The notes below the pieces were generated by a model. It saw nothing but the letters and a program-made list of their open reading frames with translations. It was not told where the DNA came from and did no database searches. Shown piece after piece: positions 42,765 to 51,273 of a DNA stretch of 64,000 bases. The stretch lies in assembly GCF_002159915.1 (NCBI RefSeq), contig NZ_NFJP01000005.1:106891-170890 (forward strand), in the 5' to 3' direction. Within the stretch, counting starts at the first letter, position 1; each line of letters opens with the position of its first letter. A program made the translations under genes and the position numbers. This DNA comes from Gordonibacter sp. An230. Its GTDB lineage: Bacteria; Actinomycetota; Coriobacteriia; Coriobacteriales; Eggerthellaceae.

Positions 42765-42795
42765 AAAGGGTACTCACCGGTGTCCAAAAGGTACT
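42765..42795 (-). promoter_or_regulatory. Candidate LuxR operator upstream of the module 3 reductase
   Basis: Direct repeats AAAGGGTACT (42765-42774) and AAAAGGTACT (42786-42795) are spaced exactly 21 bp apart, two helical turns. The palindrome CACCGGTG lies between them at 42775-42782. TACTCAC and TACTTTT resemble the heptamers bound by NarL-type HTH domains. The site is about 105-130 bp before the reductase start codon. Confidence 0.45.
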
Positions 42796-42878
42796 TTTTC
42801 GCAGACGGGGCCGATGGGATGCGTTCGGGCTGTCTCGTAACGTCATCGGCCCGAAAAAAGGGGGCGGGGTTTTCTGTC

Positions 42879-42934
42879 GGGCCGGCGGCGGTTGGCGGAG
42901 AGTTTGCCTTCTCCCTGCCAACCGCCGCCGGCCC
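42879..42934. repeat. Very stable hairpin, 18-bp perfect arms
   Basis: Arms 42879-42896 and 42917-42934 pair perfectly (GGGCCGGCGGCGGTTGGC and complement). The 20-nt centre can extend pairing through GGAGA/TCTCC. A6-G5 lies about 20 bp upstream. No T run follows. Confidence 0.8.
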
Positions 42935-43097
42935 GGGTCCGCGCTCGCCGGATCTCTGGTTCGGGCCCTGCTCGGGCGCCTGGGAAGTCCCCGTCTCGCT
43001 CGACGGGCGAGGGTCTTTCGAGGTGCCGGCGGAGTCGCGGGTGGCAAGCCAGCTTGGCTTCTGTCACTCCCTGCTTAACGGCGGAGACGCTCTCTTC

Positions 43098-43272
43098 GAC
43101 GCAAAAATCGCCAGATTGCTGCTAGGTTCTGGTGGAAGCGGGACTTATGCCTTCCTCCGGTTTCGCCTCCTTGCGATCCGACAAGCGAAGGTGCGAATCG
43201 TGAAAACGCGCTGGATGCTTTATCGGGGCTCTCGAATTTGCCGAAACCGGTGATAATCTGGCGGATTTTGCG
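43098..43272. repeat. Inverted-end intergenic element, copy A
   Basis: 175 bp with inverted ends: CGCAAAAATCGCCAGATTGC on the left and AATCTGGCGGATTTTGCG on the right. The internal block GGCTCTCGAATTTGCCGA is shared with copy B (49356-49538). Copy C is at 62856-63038. No coding potential. The rest of the 42663-43491 gap holds no supported gene. Confidence 0.65.
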
Positions 43273-43491
43273 CTGAAGCGTTGTAAAGGAGTTTGGCCAT
43301 GCATGGTGGATCGCGCGATGCTGGTTTGACGGAAGGTTCCGCCGTTCAATCATTCGCCGCATGGGGCATCTGCGGTGCCTGCGGCGGGAGGGGTCGCCGC
43401 GGGCTACAGAAGTGCGACGGCGGCTTACAGTTGCCGTCGCGGACAGGGAGGGCGCAGACGGTTTTCAGCTGCCGTCGCGGGTGGAGAGGCC

Positions 43492-45210
43492 CTAGCCTTG
43501 CTCGGCGATGAATTTGCCGGTGAGGTAGCCGTACGTCATAGCCATGGAGTGGCTGGCACCAGCGATGGTCGTGGGGTAATCGCCTAGGAAGCGCCCGCCC
43601 TGCGTGTTGCCGACGGCGTAAAGACCGGGCAGCACATGAAGGTTTTCATCGAGGACTTGCGCATGTTTGTTGGTGGATAGGCCGCTCATTGTGACGAGGC
43701 AGCGCAGTGCGTTCGAGTTCTCGGTGCTCGGACCGCCGTCCACTTCGTAGCGGATAGCGTAGAACGGAGGCGTGTTCAGCGCGAACATCCTTTCAGGCGT
43801 TTTCCCGAAATCTTCGTCCAAGCCTTTCTCGCACAGCTCGTTGTACCGTTCGATCTCGGTTTTCATCGTTGCGGCCACCGCTGCGTCCACGTCGAGATTC
43901 TCAATGAGCTCGTCGATAGTGCTGCCTTGGGCCGAAGTCCATTCGTCTACCGTTGCCGCTATTTCGGGAGAGACGCTCGTGACGGCTCCCAAACTCGATT
44001 GCATATGCTTGACCTGCTCGGGGAAATTCGCATCGAATATCTGGTATATGGTGGCGTCGGGTTGGCGTACGATGGCCGAGCCGAAATGATCGTTCGTGAG
44101 ATCCTCGTTTATGTATCGCTCTCCCAGCGCGTTCAGTTGCAAGAACGCATCGACGCCCAGCTTGCCAAGATCTCCATGAGCCATGGCGCAGTGCGGGCCC
44201 TCTTCGATATGGCCGCCTGCCCAGTGCCCCATGAGCATGCCGTCTCCTTGGTCAGTGAAGTCTCCATTGACATCCATGTGCGCATAGGTGAACGCGTACC
44301 TGTCCTTCATGTTGTAAATCCACGGGATGTAGTATGCAAGCAGCTCATCGTTGCGCACGTACCCGCCGGTTGCCAGAACGACACCTTTCTTGGCGTTCAC
44401 TTGCATGTGCTCGCCGGTGGTGACATCCTCGAAGATCACGCCCGCCACGCGCTCGCCGTCCTTCACCAGCTGGCGGGCTCGGGCGTTGAAGCGAGCGTCC
44501 ACGTTGCCGGTGGCCTGCGCCTTCTCGAAGTTGGCAAGCATGACGGGCTTGTGCCCGCCGCGTTCCGGGGCGCTGAACGACATCGTGCCCGAGAACACGC
44601 GCTCATGGTCGACGCCGAACCGATACGGCTCGAACACGTTGCTCGCCCTGATGAACACCTGCGAATCGGCGTCGTATTTCTCTCCGTCCGGCATCTGCCA
44701 CAAGAGCCCGTCGTATGCGCCGGTGTACCAATCGAATGCCTCGCCGCAGTTGTCTGCCCATGTCTTGAGGATGCGGAAGTCGGCTCGATGCCCGGTCTGG
44801 ACCATCATCTCGTTGACCAGCTCGGCGGTGTCCAGATCTTCGATGCCCATCTGGCGAGCGCGGTCTGAGTTGAAGACGGCGAATTGGCCGGATCGGGCGG
44901 ACGGCTCCGGGCATCGTTCCAAGGCGACCACCTTCAGGCCCGCCTCGGCGGCGGCACGGGTCGCGCACACGCCCGCCAAGCCGAGTCCCACCACGACCAC
45001 GTCGCCCTCGAGCGTTTCCTTGACATCGGTGATGGGTTCGGGCGCGGCGAGGAATGCCGGGCCGTCGGTGGTTGACGCCGTGGTCGCCTGCGAACTCGCG
45101 CCTTTGCTGCCGGCTGCCTGCGGCGCGCATCCTGCCATGGACACGGCGAGTCCGGCGCCCAGCACTCCTGCTCCCACGAGAAAAGACCTGCGAGACAATT
45201 CTTGCTTCAT
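43492..45210 (-). CDS. Tat-exported FAD-binding reductase, module 4
   Basis: A 572-residue flavoprotein. SRRSF at residues 6-10 is the twin-arginine motif; MAGC at 25-28 is a lipobox-like end. The FAD fold starts VVVVGLGLAGVCATRAA at 71. It belongs to the FAD_binding_2 superfamily without an FMN domain. The fumarate-reductase catalytic Arg position is Asn373 (NEDLTND), and NRLGGNA is replaced by GGRFLGDYPTTIAGAS. The substrate therefore differs from the module 3 enzyme and is unknown. ATG 45210 has CCAAGGAGGGAGC upstream. The divergent LuxR gene at 45398 is the probable regulator. Confidence 0.87.
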   Translation of the reverse strand: MKQELSRRSFLVGAGVLGAGLAVSMAGCAPQAAGSKGASSQATTASTTDGPAFLAAPEPITDVKETLEGDVVVVGLGLAGVCATRAAAEAGLKVVALERCPEPSARSGQFAVFNSDRARQMGIEDLDTAELVNEMMVQTGHRADFRILKTWADNCGEAFDWYTGAYDGLLWQMPDGEKYDADSQVFIRASNVFEPYRFGVDHERVFSGTMSFSAPERGGHKPVMLANFEKAQATGNVDARFNARARQLVKDGERVAGVIFEDVTTGEHMQVNAKKGVVLATGGYVRNDELLAYYIPWIYNMKDRYAFTYAHMDVNGDFTDQGDGMLMGHWAGGHIEEGPHCAMAHGDLGKLGVDAFLQLNALGERYINEDLTNDHFGSAIVRQPDATIYQIFDANFPEQVKHMQSSLGAVTSVSPEIAATVDEWTSAQGSTIDELIENLDVDAAVAATMKTEIERYNELCEKGLDEDFGKTPERMFALNTPPFYAIRYEVDGGPSTENSNALRCLVTMSGLSTNKHAQVLDENLHVLPGLYAVGNTQGGRFLGDYPTTIAGASHSMAMTYGYLTGKFIAEQG

Positions 45211-45397
45211 GATGCTCCCTCCTTGGAACGGATATCCCCGGGATCGCTGCTCCCGCCTGAATGTCGCCAGTATGGTGTCTTCTCCGTGGGAGCCACAGTG
45301 GAGGCGAAGGGGGATCAAGGGGGGATTTTCGTCCACCCTGCATGTTGCGTGGGATGAATACGGCCTTTTTTGCTTTACTATAGGAAAGGGGTGCTGA

Positions 45398-46822
45398 ATG
45401 GACGATTCTCAGGTTCAAGGCAAAGCGCGGTTCGAGTTCAGCGGGTGGTGTCTCGGCCTGTTCTTGGTCGTGTCGTTTTCGACGATCGTCGGCATGCGGC
45501 TGGCTGGAGCCGTGTCTGATGCGGGGCCGTTTCCTCTCGGCTGGGTTTCCCAGTTGGTGCGGCCGGCCGTGTTCGTGGCGCTTGCCTTGCTGGCAAGGCG
45601 CTTGAGCACTGTGCTCGAGCGCACTGCGTTGGTGGCGGGAGCGGCGGCGATGATGACCGCAGGCGCCGCCGGCCTGGCCGCGGCTCCGCTGGCGCTTTCG
45701 GGAGTGCCGCTGTGGACGGCGGCGGCCTTGCTCTCGATCCTGTTGAACGCAGGGCTCGCAGTACTCTATCTGACGTGGTTGGAGCTCTATTCCCAGATGG
45801 GGCTCATGCACGTGCTCGTGTACTTCACGCTGACGCATTTCGCGTCGGCCCTGACGACCTTCTTCGTCGAATCGATCGCCTCTCAGGTCGCCGTCACGGT
45901 CATCGCCGCGTTCATGCCCCTCGGATCGCTGGCGATGCTGCTGAAGGCGAACGCCCGAACGCGCAACGCGGCGTACCGTCAAGGCGAGCGGCAGAAAACG
46001 GGGTGGACCATCTCGGTGCGACCGCTGTTGCTGCTGGGAGCCTTCGGGTTCTCGAACGCCACCATCCATGGATTCATCGGAACCGAGGATCAGGTGACCG
46101 TTTTGCTGGGAGTGTGCGTTGCGGCGCTCGGGGTTCTCGTGGCGGTGTTTTGGCGCATCGACCGATTCGAGGTGAAATCGCTGTACCAGGTTTCGGTGCC
46201 TGTTCTGGTGGCCGGTTTTCTGTTCGTGCTCATGAGCTTCGGATGGAGCGGAGTGGCCGCCGCATTATGCTCGAACGCGGCCTACGCGCTGTTCTCGATC
46301 TTCGTCACGGCGGTGTTCTGCGGCATCTCGTACCGGTACGGCGTCAATGCGGTGTGGATCTTCGGCATCACGCAAGCGAGCCGCTCGATAGGCTCGTTCG
46401 TCGGCAATCTGGCTTCGACGTTCGGAAAGCCGCTCTACGCCGATCCCGCGATGCTCGTGGTGGTCATCTCGGGGCTCGTCGTGTTGATGGTGGCGTTGTC
46501 GATGACGCTTGTGTCCGACCGCGATTTCGCAACGACTTGGGGCGTCGCGAGTCGCAGCCAGGGGACTGAGCTGCTCACGGTGCTCGACGAGGAGGAGCGC
46601 ACGACGCAGACGTGCGCGCGGGTGGCTCGGCGCTATGGGCTGACGCGCCGCGAGGAGGAGGTGCTCGTGCTCATGATGCGCGGTTATACGCTTGCGCGTA
46701 TAGGTGCGGAGTTGTATGTGGCTGATTCGACGATGAAGACCCATTCGCGGCATATCTACCGGAAAGTGGGCGTGAAGAATCGCCAAGAACTCCAGGAGTT
46801 CGTTGCGGCGCTGCGAGGGTAG
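45398..46822 (+). CDS. Membrane LuxR-family regulator, module 4
   Basis: A 474-residue protein with 12 or so hydrophobic segments and a C-terminal LuxR helix-turn-helix (LTRREEEVLVLMMRGYT then DSTMKTHSRHIYRKVGVKN). It is divergent from the flavoprotein at 43492-45210; the 187-bp space between them holds an imperfect palindrome around 45333-45355 (CCACCC ... TGGGAT). ATG 45398 follows GGAAAGGGG. A TACTAT box lies about 25 bp upstream. Confidence 0.9.
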   Translation: MDDSQVQGKARFEFSGWCLGLFLVVSFSTIVGMRLAGAVSDAGPFPLGWVSQLVRPAVFVALALLARRLSTVLERTALVAGAAAMMTAGAAGLAAAPLALSGVPLWTAAALLSILLNAGLAVLYLTWLELYSQMGLMHVLVYFTLTHFASALTTFFVESIASQVAVTVIAAFMPLGSLAMLLKANARTRNAAYRQGERQKTGWTISVRPLLLLGAFGFSNATIHGFIGTEDQVTVLLGVCVAALGVLVAVFWRIDRFEVKSLYQVSVPVLVAGFLFVLMSFGWSGVAAALCSNAAYALFSIFVTAVFCGISYRYGVNAVWIFGITQASRSIGSFVGNLASTFGKPLYADPAMLVVVISGLVVLMVALSMTLVSDRDFATTWGVASRSQGTELLTVLDEEERTTQTCARVARRYGLTRREEEVLVLMMRGYTLARIGAELYVADSTMKTHSRHIYRKVGVKNRQELQEFVAALRG

Positions 46823-46999
46823 GTGGCTGTGCGGATCGGGAGGGATGCTGCTGATCGGGGCGCGACGTGAAGGTGCTGCGGGAATGGAGCGGGAGGGGTT
46901 CTGCTATTGCTCGTCGGGTTCAGGTTGCGCTCGGCACCGCGGCCGCAGCTGGGTTGGGACGGCGAAGCCGCTTGTCGGCGCGCACGCGCCGGGCGTCTG

Positions 47000-47405
47000 C
47001 GCGCCGTTTCCGCGGCGACGGGCGCACAGGCAGCGCGATGGCGGACGCTCGGTAAAAGTTCGTCTAGGCCCGACTATCGCGAGAAAGCCTCGCTCCGTCT
47101 GCATTCCTGCCAGAGCCAGAAGAATCCCGCAGAATGAAAACGCCCCTGCCGCAGGGAGCGCAAGCGCGTATTTATGGCGAAGGGGTTTTCGCGAGGTGAC
47201 GAGCAAAAAGAGGCGCGCGGCTGCTGTGGGGAGAAAGGGCCGGGCCTCTTCGGCCGTGTCGGTGGCGGGCATAGCCGGCGCGGGCAATGCGAAAACGAGG
47301 GAAATCCAAGCTCGGCACAGGTCGAATCCAAGGAAGTCCCAGTCGAGCGTGCGAATGAGGGAAGCCGTTTGCCCTTTGGGGCAAGTTGCGCATAGATGTT
47401 CATCC
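47000..47405 (-). pseudogene. N-terminal remnant of a membrane LuxR regulator (tentative)
   Basis: The minus strand starts ATG AACATCTATGCG near 47400. After a frame change it reads a hydrophobic stretch (DFLGFDLCRAWISLVFAL, then ALALPAAGAFSFCGILLAL) that resembles the first membrane helices of the neighbouring LuxR regulators. No helix-turn-helix follows; the frame ends in low-complexity sequence. Outside this remnant, the gap 46823-47889 shows no supported gene. The call is by general resemblance only. Confidence 0.4.
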
Positions 47406-47889
47406 CTTTGATGTGGAGGGGGCGTTGCCTGGTTCTGTCGGCATTGACGATGCGGGTGGTCTTCCCCATTCTGCATGTTCGTGATGGGCGGTGCGCGGCA
47501 GATTGCCCGTGCTTATGCATTCAGAATGCGGGGCCCTCTGCGTTTGCGACGGCAGGATTTCGCGGTGTCCACCTTGTGGCGCTACAGCGTGAACGCCGCG
47601 TAAACGCTCCTGCGCCATGCGGTGCCCTCGTCCAGCGGGACGGTTCGGTCGGCGTGCGCTTTGGGCAGAGGAAGCTGGCTTTCGATCCGCCGGGCGACGA
47701 GATCCTTCCGACGTCCGGCGGATTGGCATGCAAGCTTCGCGCAAGCCGTCTGCAGAGCTGGGTGCGCATTCCTCTCGCTTTCGATCGGCCAGCGGCCATG
47801 TGGTATCTGATCGCGACCTTGCTTGCCTCAAACACTCTACTGAGGATCTTTGCCTGCAGAGAAGACGGCGTGATTGCGATGGTGCAAAC

Positions 47890-49047
47890 TTATCGCGTCC
47901 GTTCGCACGACGTGGCGCCCCTCCCTTCGACGCCGCATGGCCGCCGATCTTGCGGAACGTCGTCTTGAGTGCGTTTCGGGCGGGCGTTCTCTTTGAACGC
48001 TGCGTCTGCCCAGCAGCCTTCCGTTTTGAGTGCTGCGTTGCCGACCATCCACACGATGCCGCATGCAACGATGCCCGCCACAAGCGAGATCCAGCTGACG
48101 GCGAAGCCTCCCCGACCCTCGCGAACGACATCCCGCAGCGTGTCTTCGAGAGCCTTGCCGCTCACGCTGCCTCCTGCGCCGATCTGGTCGAGCAACGGTG
48201 CGAAGCCCCATATGAGAAACACGATGGTGGCCAGCAACATGATGGCGCCGCAGGCCGCCCACATAATGCGTTTGGCGCGCACGCGACCGAAGCTTTTGTC
48301 CGCAACGGTGGCCGGCGATACCGTTCTGGCATCTTGGCCGTGCGCTATGTGGGTGAGTTCGGAAAGGTCGTACTTCGATTTTTGCATGGTGGCCCAGACG
48401 AGAAGCCCCGCGGCCACGGCGAGCGTGAACACGAAAATGGGAGTGGAAAGGCTTTCGAGCGCGTTTTCGCTTGGGCTTGCGCTTCCGTAAGGTGCAAATC
48501 CGATCATCGCGATGATGCCTATGAGGGCGAGCGCGACTCCTGCTGCAACGAACACGGGATAGCGACGGCCGAACCGGTCGAGCGTCTTGTCGGCGTAGTG
48601 GGGCTCAATGTCCGGGTTGCGGCGTTTGAACTCTCGATGGCCAAGGCTTGCGACGATGAGAATGGACGCTGCGACGACCAGACACGACAGCATCGCCGTC
48701 ACCTGCAGGTTGCCCGGCAGCCCAACCGCCGCCAACAGCAGCTGCAGGCCTGCGCCTGCGATGATGCACGAAACGCCGATGGCGATGGATGCGCTGCGGA
48801 GGTTCATGTGACGGTCATAGCGTTCCGTGTCGCTCTCCTTGACGATGCGAACGTTGCCGCGCATTAAATCGTCCATGCCCACATGGAACAGATCGCACAG
48901 CGCGATTAGTTTGTCCATCTCGGGGTGATTCGCTCCCGCCTCCCATTTGCTCACGGTCTGGCGCGACACGCCCAGCTGCTCTGCAAGATTCTCCTGCGTG
49001 ATGCCATGGAGCTGGCGCAGGCAGACAAGGTTTTCGGCGAAACTCAT
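47890..49047 (-). CDS. XRE-family regulator with membrane domain
   Basis: A 385-residue protein. An N-terminal HTH_3 domain (residues 2-60) contains LRQLHGITQENLAEQLGVS and RQTVSKWEAG. Six or so membrane helices follow from about residue 85 to 355. The last 40 residues are basic and polar. Such membrane-bound XRE regulators are common in Firmicutes and Actinobacteria and often control a nearby transporter, but none is adjacent here. I chose ATG 49047 because AAGGAGCC precedes it; ATG 49065 is an alternative. Confidence 0.85.
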   Translation of the reverse strand: MSFAENLVCLRQLHGITQENLAEQLGVSRQTVSKWEAGANHPEMDKLIALCDLFHVGMDDLMRGNVRIVKESDTERYDRHMNLRSASIAIGVSCIIAGAGLQLLLAAVGLPGNLQVTAMLSCLVVAASILIVASLGHREFKRRNPDIEPHYADKTLDRFGRRYPVFVAAGVALALIGIIAMIGFAPYGSASPSENALESLSTPIFVFTLAVAAGLLVWATMQKSKYDLSELTHIAHGQDARTVSPATVADKSFGRVRAKRIMWAACGAIMLLATIVFLIWGFAPLLDQIGAGGSVSGKALEDTLRDVVREGRGGFAVSWISLVAGIVACGIVWMVGNAALKTEGCWADAAFKENARPKRTQDDVPQDRRPCGVEGRGATSCERTR

Positions 49048-49355
49048 ACGAGGCTCCTTCTTCATGGTTGCTTACATGATATCCGAAACGCCTTCGGTCA
49101 AGTGGCGCTTCGCAGGGCCCATTATGCCGATGTCCTCTCGTCCACTCCACCAACTTGAGCGCGCGTTTCGCGGTTTTTTGCGCACCTTCAGGTTGCGGAA
49201 GCGTGAGCTGGGGGTTTGTTCGAGCGGGCCGCGGGGCGCGTAAGGTCGGTTGCTTCTTGCGCGGGCCGCCGTCGTCATTTCGATCCGCTCGTTCGAGTTC
49301 GCTCCTTGGCGCCATGATTCGCTGCGCGCGGATCGCCGTTGCTCCCGTCTTTCCA

Positions 49356-49538
49356 TCGACGCAAAATGCGTCGGATTGCTATCGGGCTCCATCAAAGTCG
49401 CATCTTTGTTGCGTCGTGCCCCGGATTCGCTGCCCTGCGGTCTGTAAGAAGAACATGCGATCTGGGAAAACGCACCTGATGTTTTGATGGAGGCTCTCGA
49501 TTTTGCCGAGGTCGATGGCGATCTGGCGAATAGCGTGC
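49356..49538. repeat. Inverted-end intergenic element, copy B
   Basis: About 183 bp with imperfect inverted ends (CGACGCAAAATGCGTCGGAT ... CGATCTGGCGAATAGCG). It shares GGCTCTCGATTTTGCCGA with copy A. Confidence 0.6.
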
Positions 49539-49587
49539 CTCGCAAGGGCCGTCTGTCGATAAGCCGCCGTTGGCAGAGATAGGGTCG

Positions 49588-49693
49588 GTTCGTTGCGCAA
49601 GGCCCTGCCAGCGCTTCGGGAGGCCCCGCTCGTCGGGCGGGGGAGCCTGAAACGCTCAATCGGAGGGCTCGGCTCGATATCCGCGAACGCGTG
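49588..49693. repeat. Hairpin repeat, copy 2 (pairs with 38017-38124)
   Basis: Stem GCGCTTCGGGAGGCCCC (49611-49627) / GGGGGAGCCTGAAACGC (49639-49655), with the same flanking order as copy 1. The rest of the 49048-50267 gap shows no supported gene. Confidence 0.45.
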
Positions 49694-49927
49694 TCCGTGT
49701 CAACGGCCGTTTGGCGGCGGATGGGGCCGATACGCCGCCAAACCAAGATCGGCAGAGGCCAGCCTGCCCGCAACGCAGATCTCTCCGGCGTGGGGCTCCT
49801 TGTCCGACGGAGCGGCTTTTCGCTTCGTCCCGTCGCAGGGGCGCGATCCGGGATCCTGCGAGCGTCGGTCCGTTCCGCTCTTGCCTTTTGGTGGGGTCGG
49901 CCTCAAGCTGCTCTGCGGACGAATTCG

Positions 49928-49943
49928 AAAAAAAGGGGGGGGG
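49928..49943. repeat. Homopolymer tract A7-G9
   Basis: The complement reads C9-T7-CGAATT, resembling C9-T9-CGAACG at 11364. It lies about 325 bp upstream of the HAD gene. Confidence 0.8.
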
Positions 49944-50267
49944 TTCGCGGATGCGTTTTGCGCGAGCGGGGTCGGTGGGTCGCAGCCAATGTGCTGATTC
50001 CTCGGAGCTTGGCAGGACCCCGGGCCGATCATCCTTTGAATCGCCGGTGCGGCGGGGTGCGGGGTCGGTGGCGAACGTCAAGCGGCTGCGGGCGCGCGAC
50101 CGGATCGGAGCGCGGTCGGCGCAGAAGTTGGGTTCCCCGTTTTGTAACCGCTGGATCAAATCCTCGCAAAGCTTTCGTTTGCGGTCGCGTCGGTCGCGCC
50201 TCGTGGCTTACCATGAAGATGCCGACCATGCTGGAAGGCGCAAAGGGTGCAAAGGCAGGAGGAAGCG

Positions 50268-51059
50268 ATGGCGGTCAAGCTTGTGGCCAGCGATATGGAC
50301 GGAACGTTCCTCGACGAGCGCGAACGCGTGCCCGAAGGCGCGCTCGACCTCGTGCGGAGGCTGCGCGATGCGGGCATCCGGTTCGTCGCGTCGTCGGGAC
50401 GGCGCTATGACACGCTGTGCGAGCTGTTCGAACCGGTTGCGGACTGCATGGACTTCGTGGCGTCGAACGGCGCGCAGGTGTACGTGGAGGGCGAGCTGGC
50501 CGATCTCGAGGTGTTCTCGCATGCGGCCGTGCGGCGGCTCGCGCGCATCGTGGACGAGTTCGGTGCCATGCATTTGGCGCTGTTCGACGAGACGCGCAGC
50601 TACCTGCTCGACGACGAGGCGCGCTTCGAGCGCGAGAAGGACAAGAACCTGCCGAGCCCCGTGCGCATCCACTCGGTGCCCGCACCCCAGGTTCACATTT
50701 TGAAGGCGTCCGTGTACTGCGACGACGACCCAATGGATCTCGCCTACATCCTCTCGCGCGAACTGGGCGACGACTTCGTGTTCGCGCCCTCGGGCCGCCG
50801 GTGGATCGACGTCATGCAGCGCGGCGTGACGAAAGCCACCGGCGTTCGCCAGGTGCTGGCCGTCCACGGGATTGCCGCCGACGAGATGATGGCCTTCGGC
50901 GATTCCATGAACGACTACGAGATCCTGCGCATGGCCGGCGCAAGCGTGGCTATGGGCAACGCGCGTCCCGCCATCAAGCAGATCGCCTCTCGCGTGATCG
51001 GGACGAACGCCGAGCACGCGGTGCAGCGCGAACTGGAGCGCCTGCTGGGAGCGCGGTGA
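50268..51059 (+). CDS. Cof-type HAD phosphatase
   Basis: A 263-residue HAD-superfamily hydrolase of the Cof/type IIB group that dephosphorylates sugar phosphates or flavin precursors. Motif I is DMDGTFL (nucleophile Asp8), motif II SSGR, the motif III lysine is in GVTKATGV, and motif IV is GDSMNDYEIL. Full length. ATG 50268 follows GCAGGAGGAAGCG. The last 185 bp are duplicated at 52580. Confidence 0.9.
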   Translation: MAVKLVASDMDGTFLDERERVPEGALDLVRRLRDAGIRFVASSGRRYDTLCELFEPVADCMDFVASNGAQVYVEGELADLEVFSHAAVRRLARIVDEFGAMHLALFDETRSYLLDDEARFEREKDKNLPSPVRIHSVPAPQVHILKASVYCDDDPMDLAYILSRELGDDFVFAPSGRRWIDVMQRGVTKATGVRQVLAVHGIAADEMMAFGDSMNDYEILRMAGASVAMGNARPAIKQIASRVIGTNAEHAVQRELERLLGAR

Positions 51060-51273
51060 GGGCTTCGCTTTCGCATGCCGTCCCGCCTTGCCCTTGCGGT
51101 TCTCGGCAACATGGAGGGCGATCAGAGCCATTGGGACGATTATTCGGCAATCAACTCATTCGATAAAATGAAGGATAGATTCTCGACAAAACAAAGAGTT
51201 GAATATTGGCAAAACAAAGAGGAAAGTATCTCCAAAATGCAGGGTAAACCGATGGATCGGGGGATACACCCTT

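Noticed and set aside
43299..43511. A 70-codon frame with AAAGGAG before ATG 43299
   Set aside because: It begins just after repeat copy A, has low-complexity Gly/Arg/Cys content and runs into the 3' end of the module 4 flavoprotein gene. No family is visible, so it is not listed as a gene.
47396..47968. A 190-codon plus-strand frame in the gap before the XRE gene
   Set aside because: No ribosome-binding site and no domain; it overlaps the 3' end of the XRE gene on the other strand and the tentative LuxR remnant.
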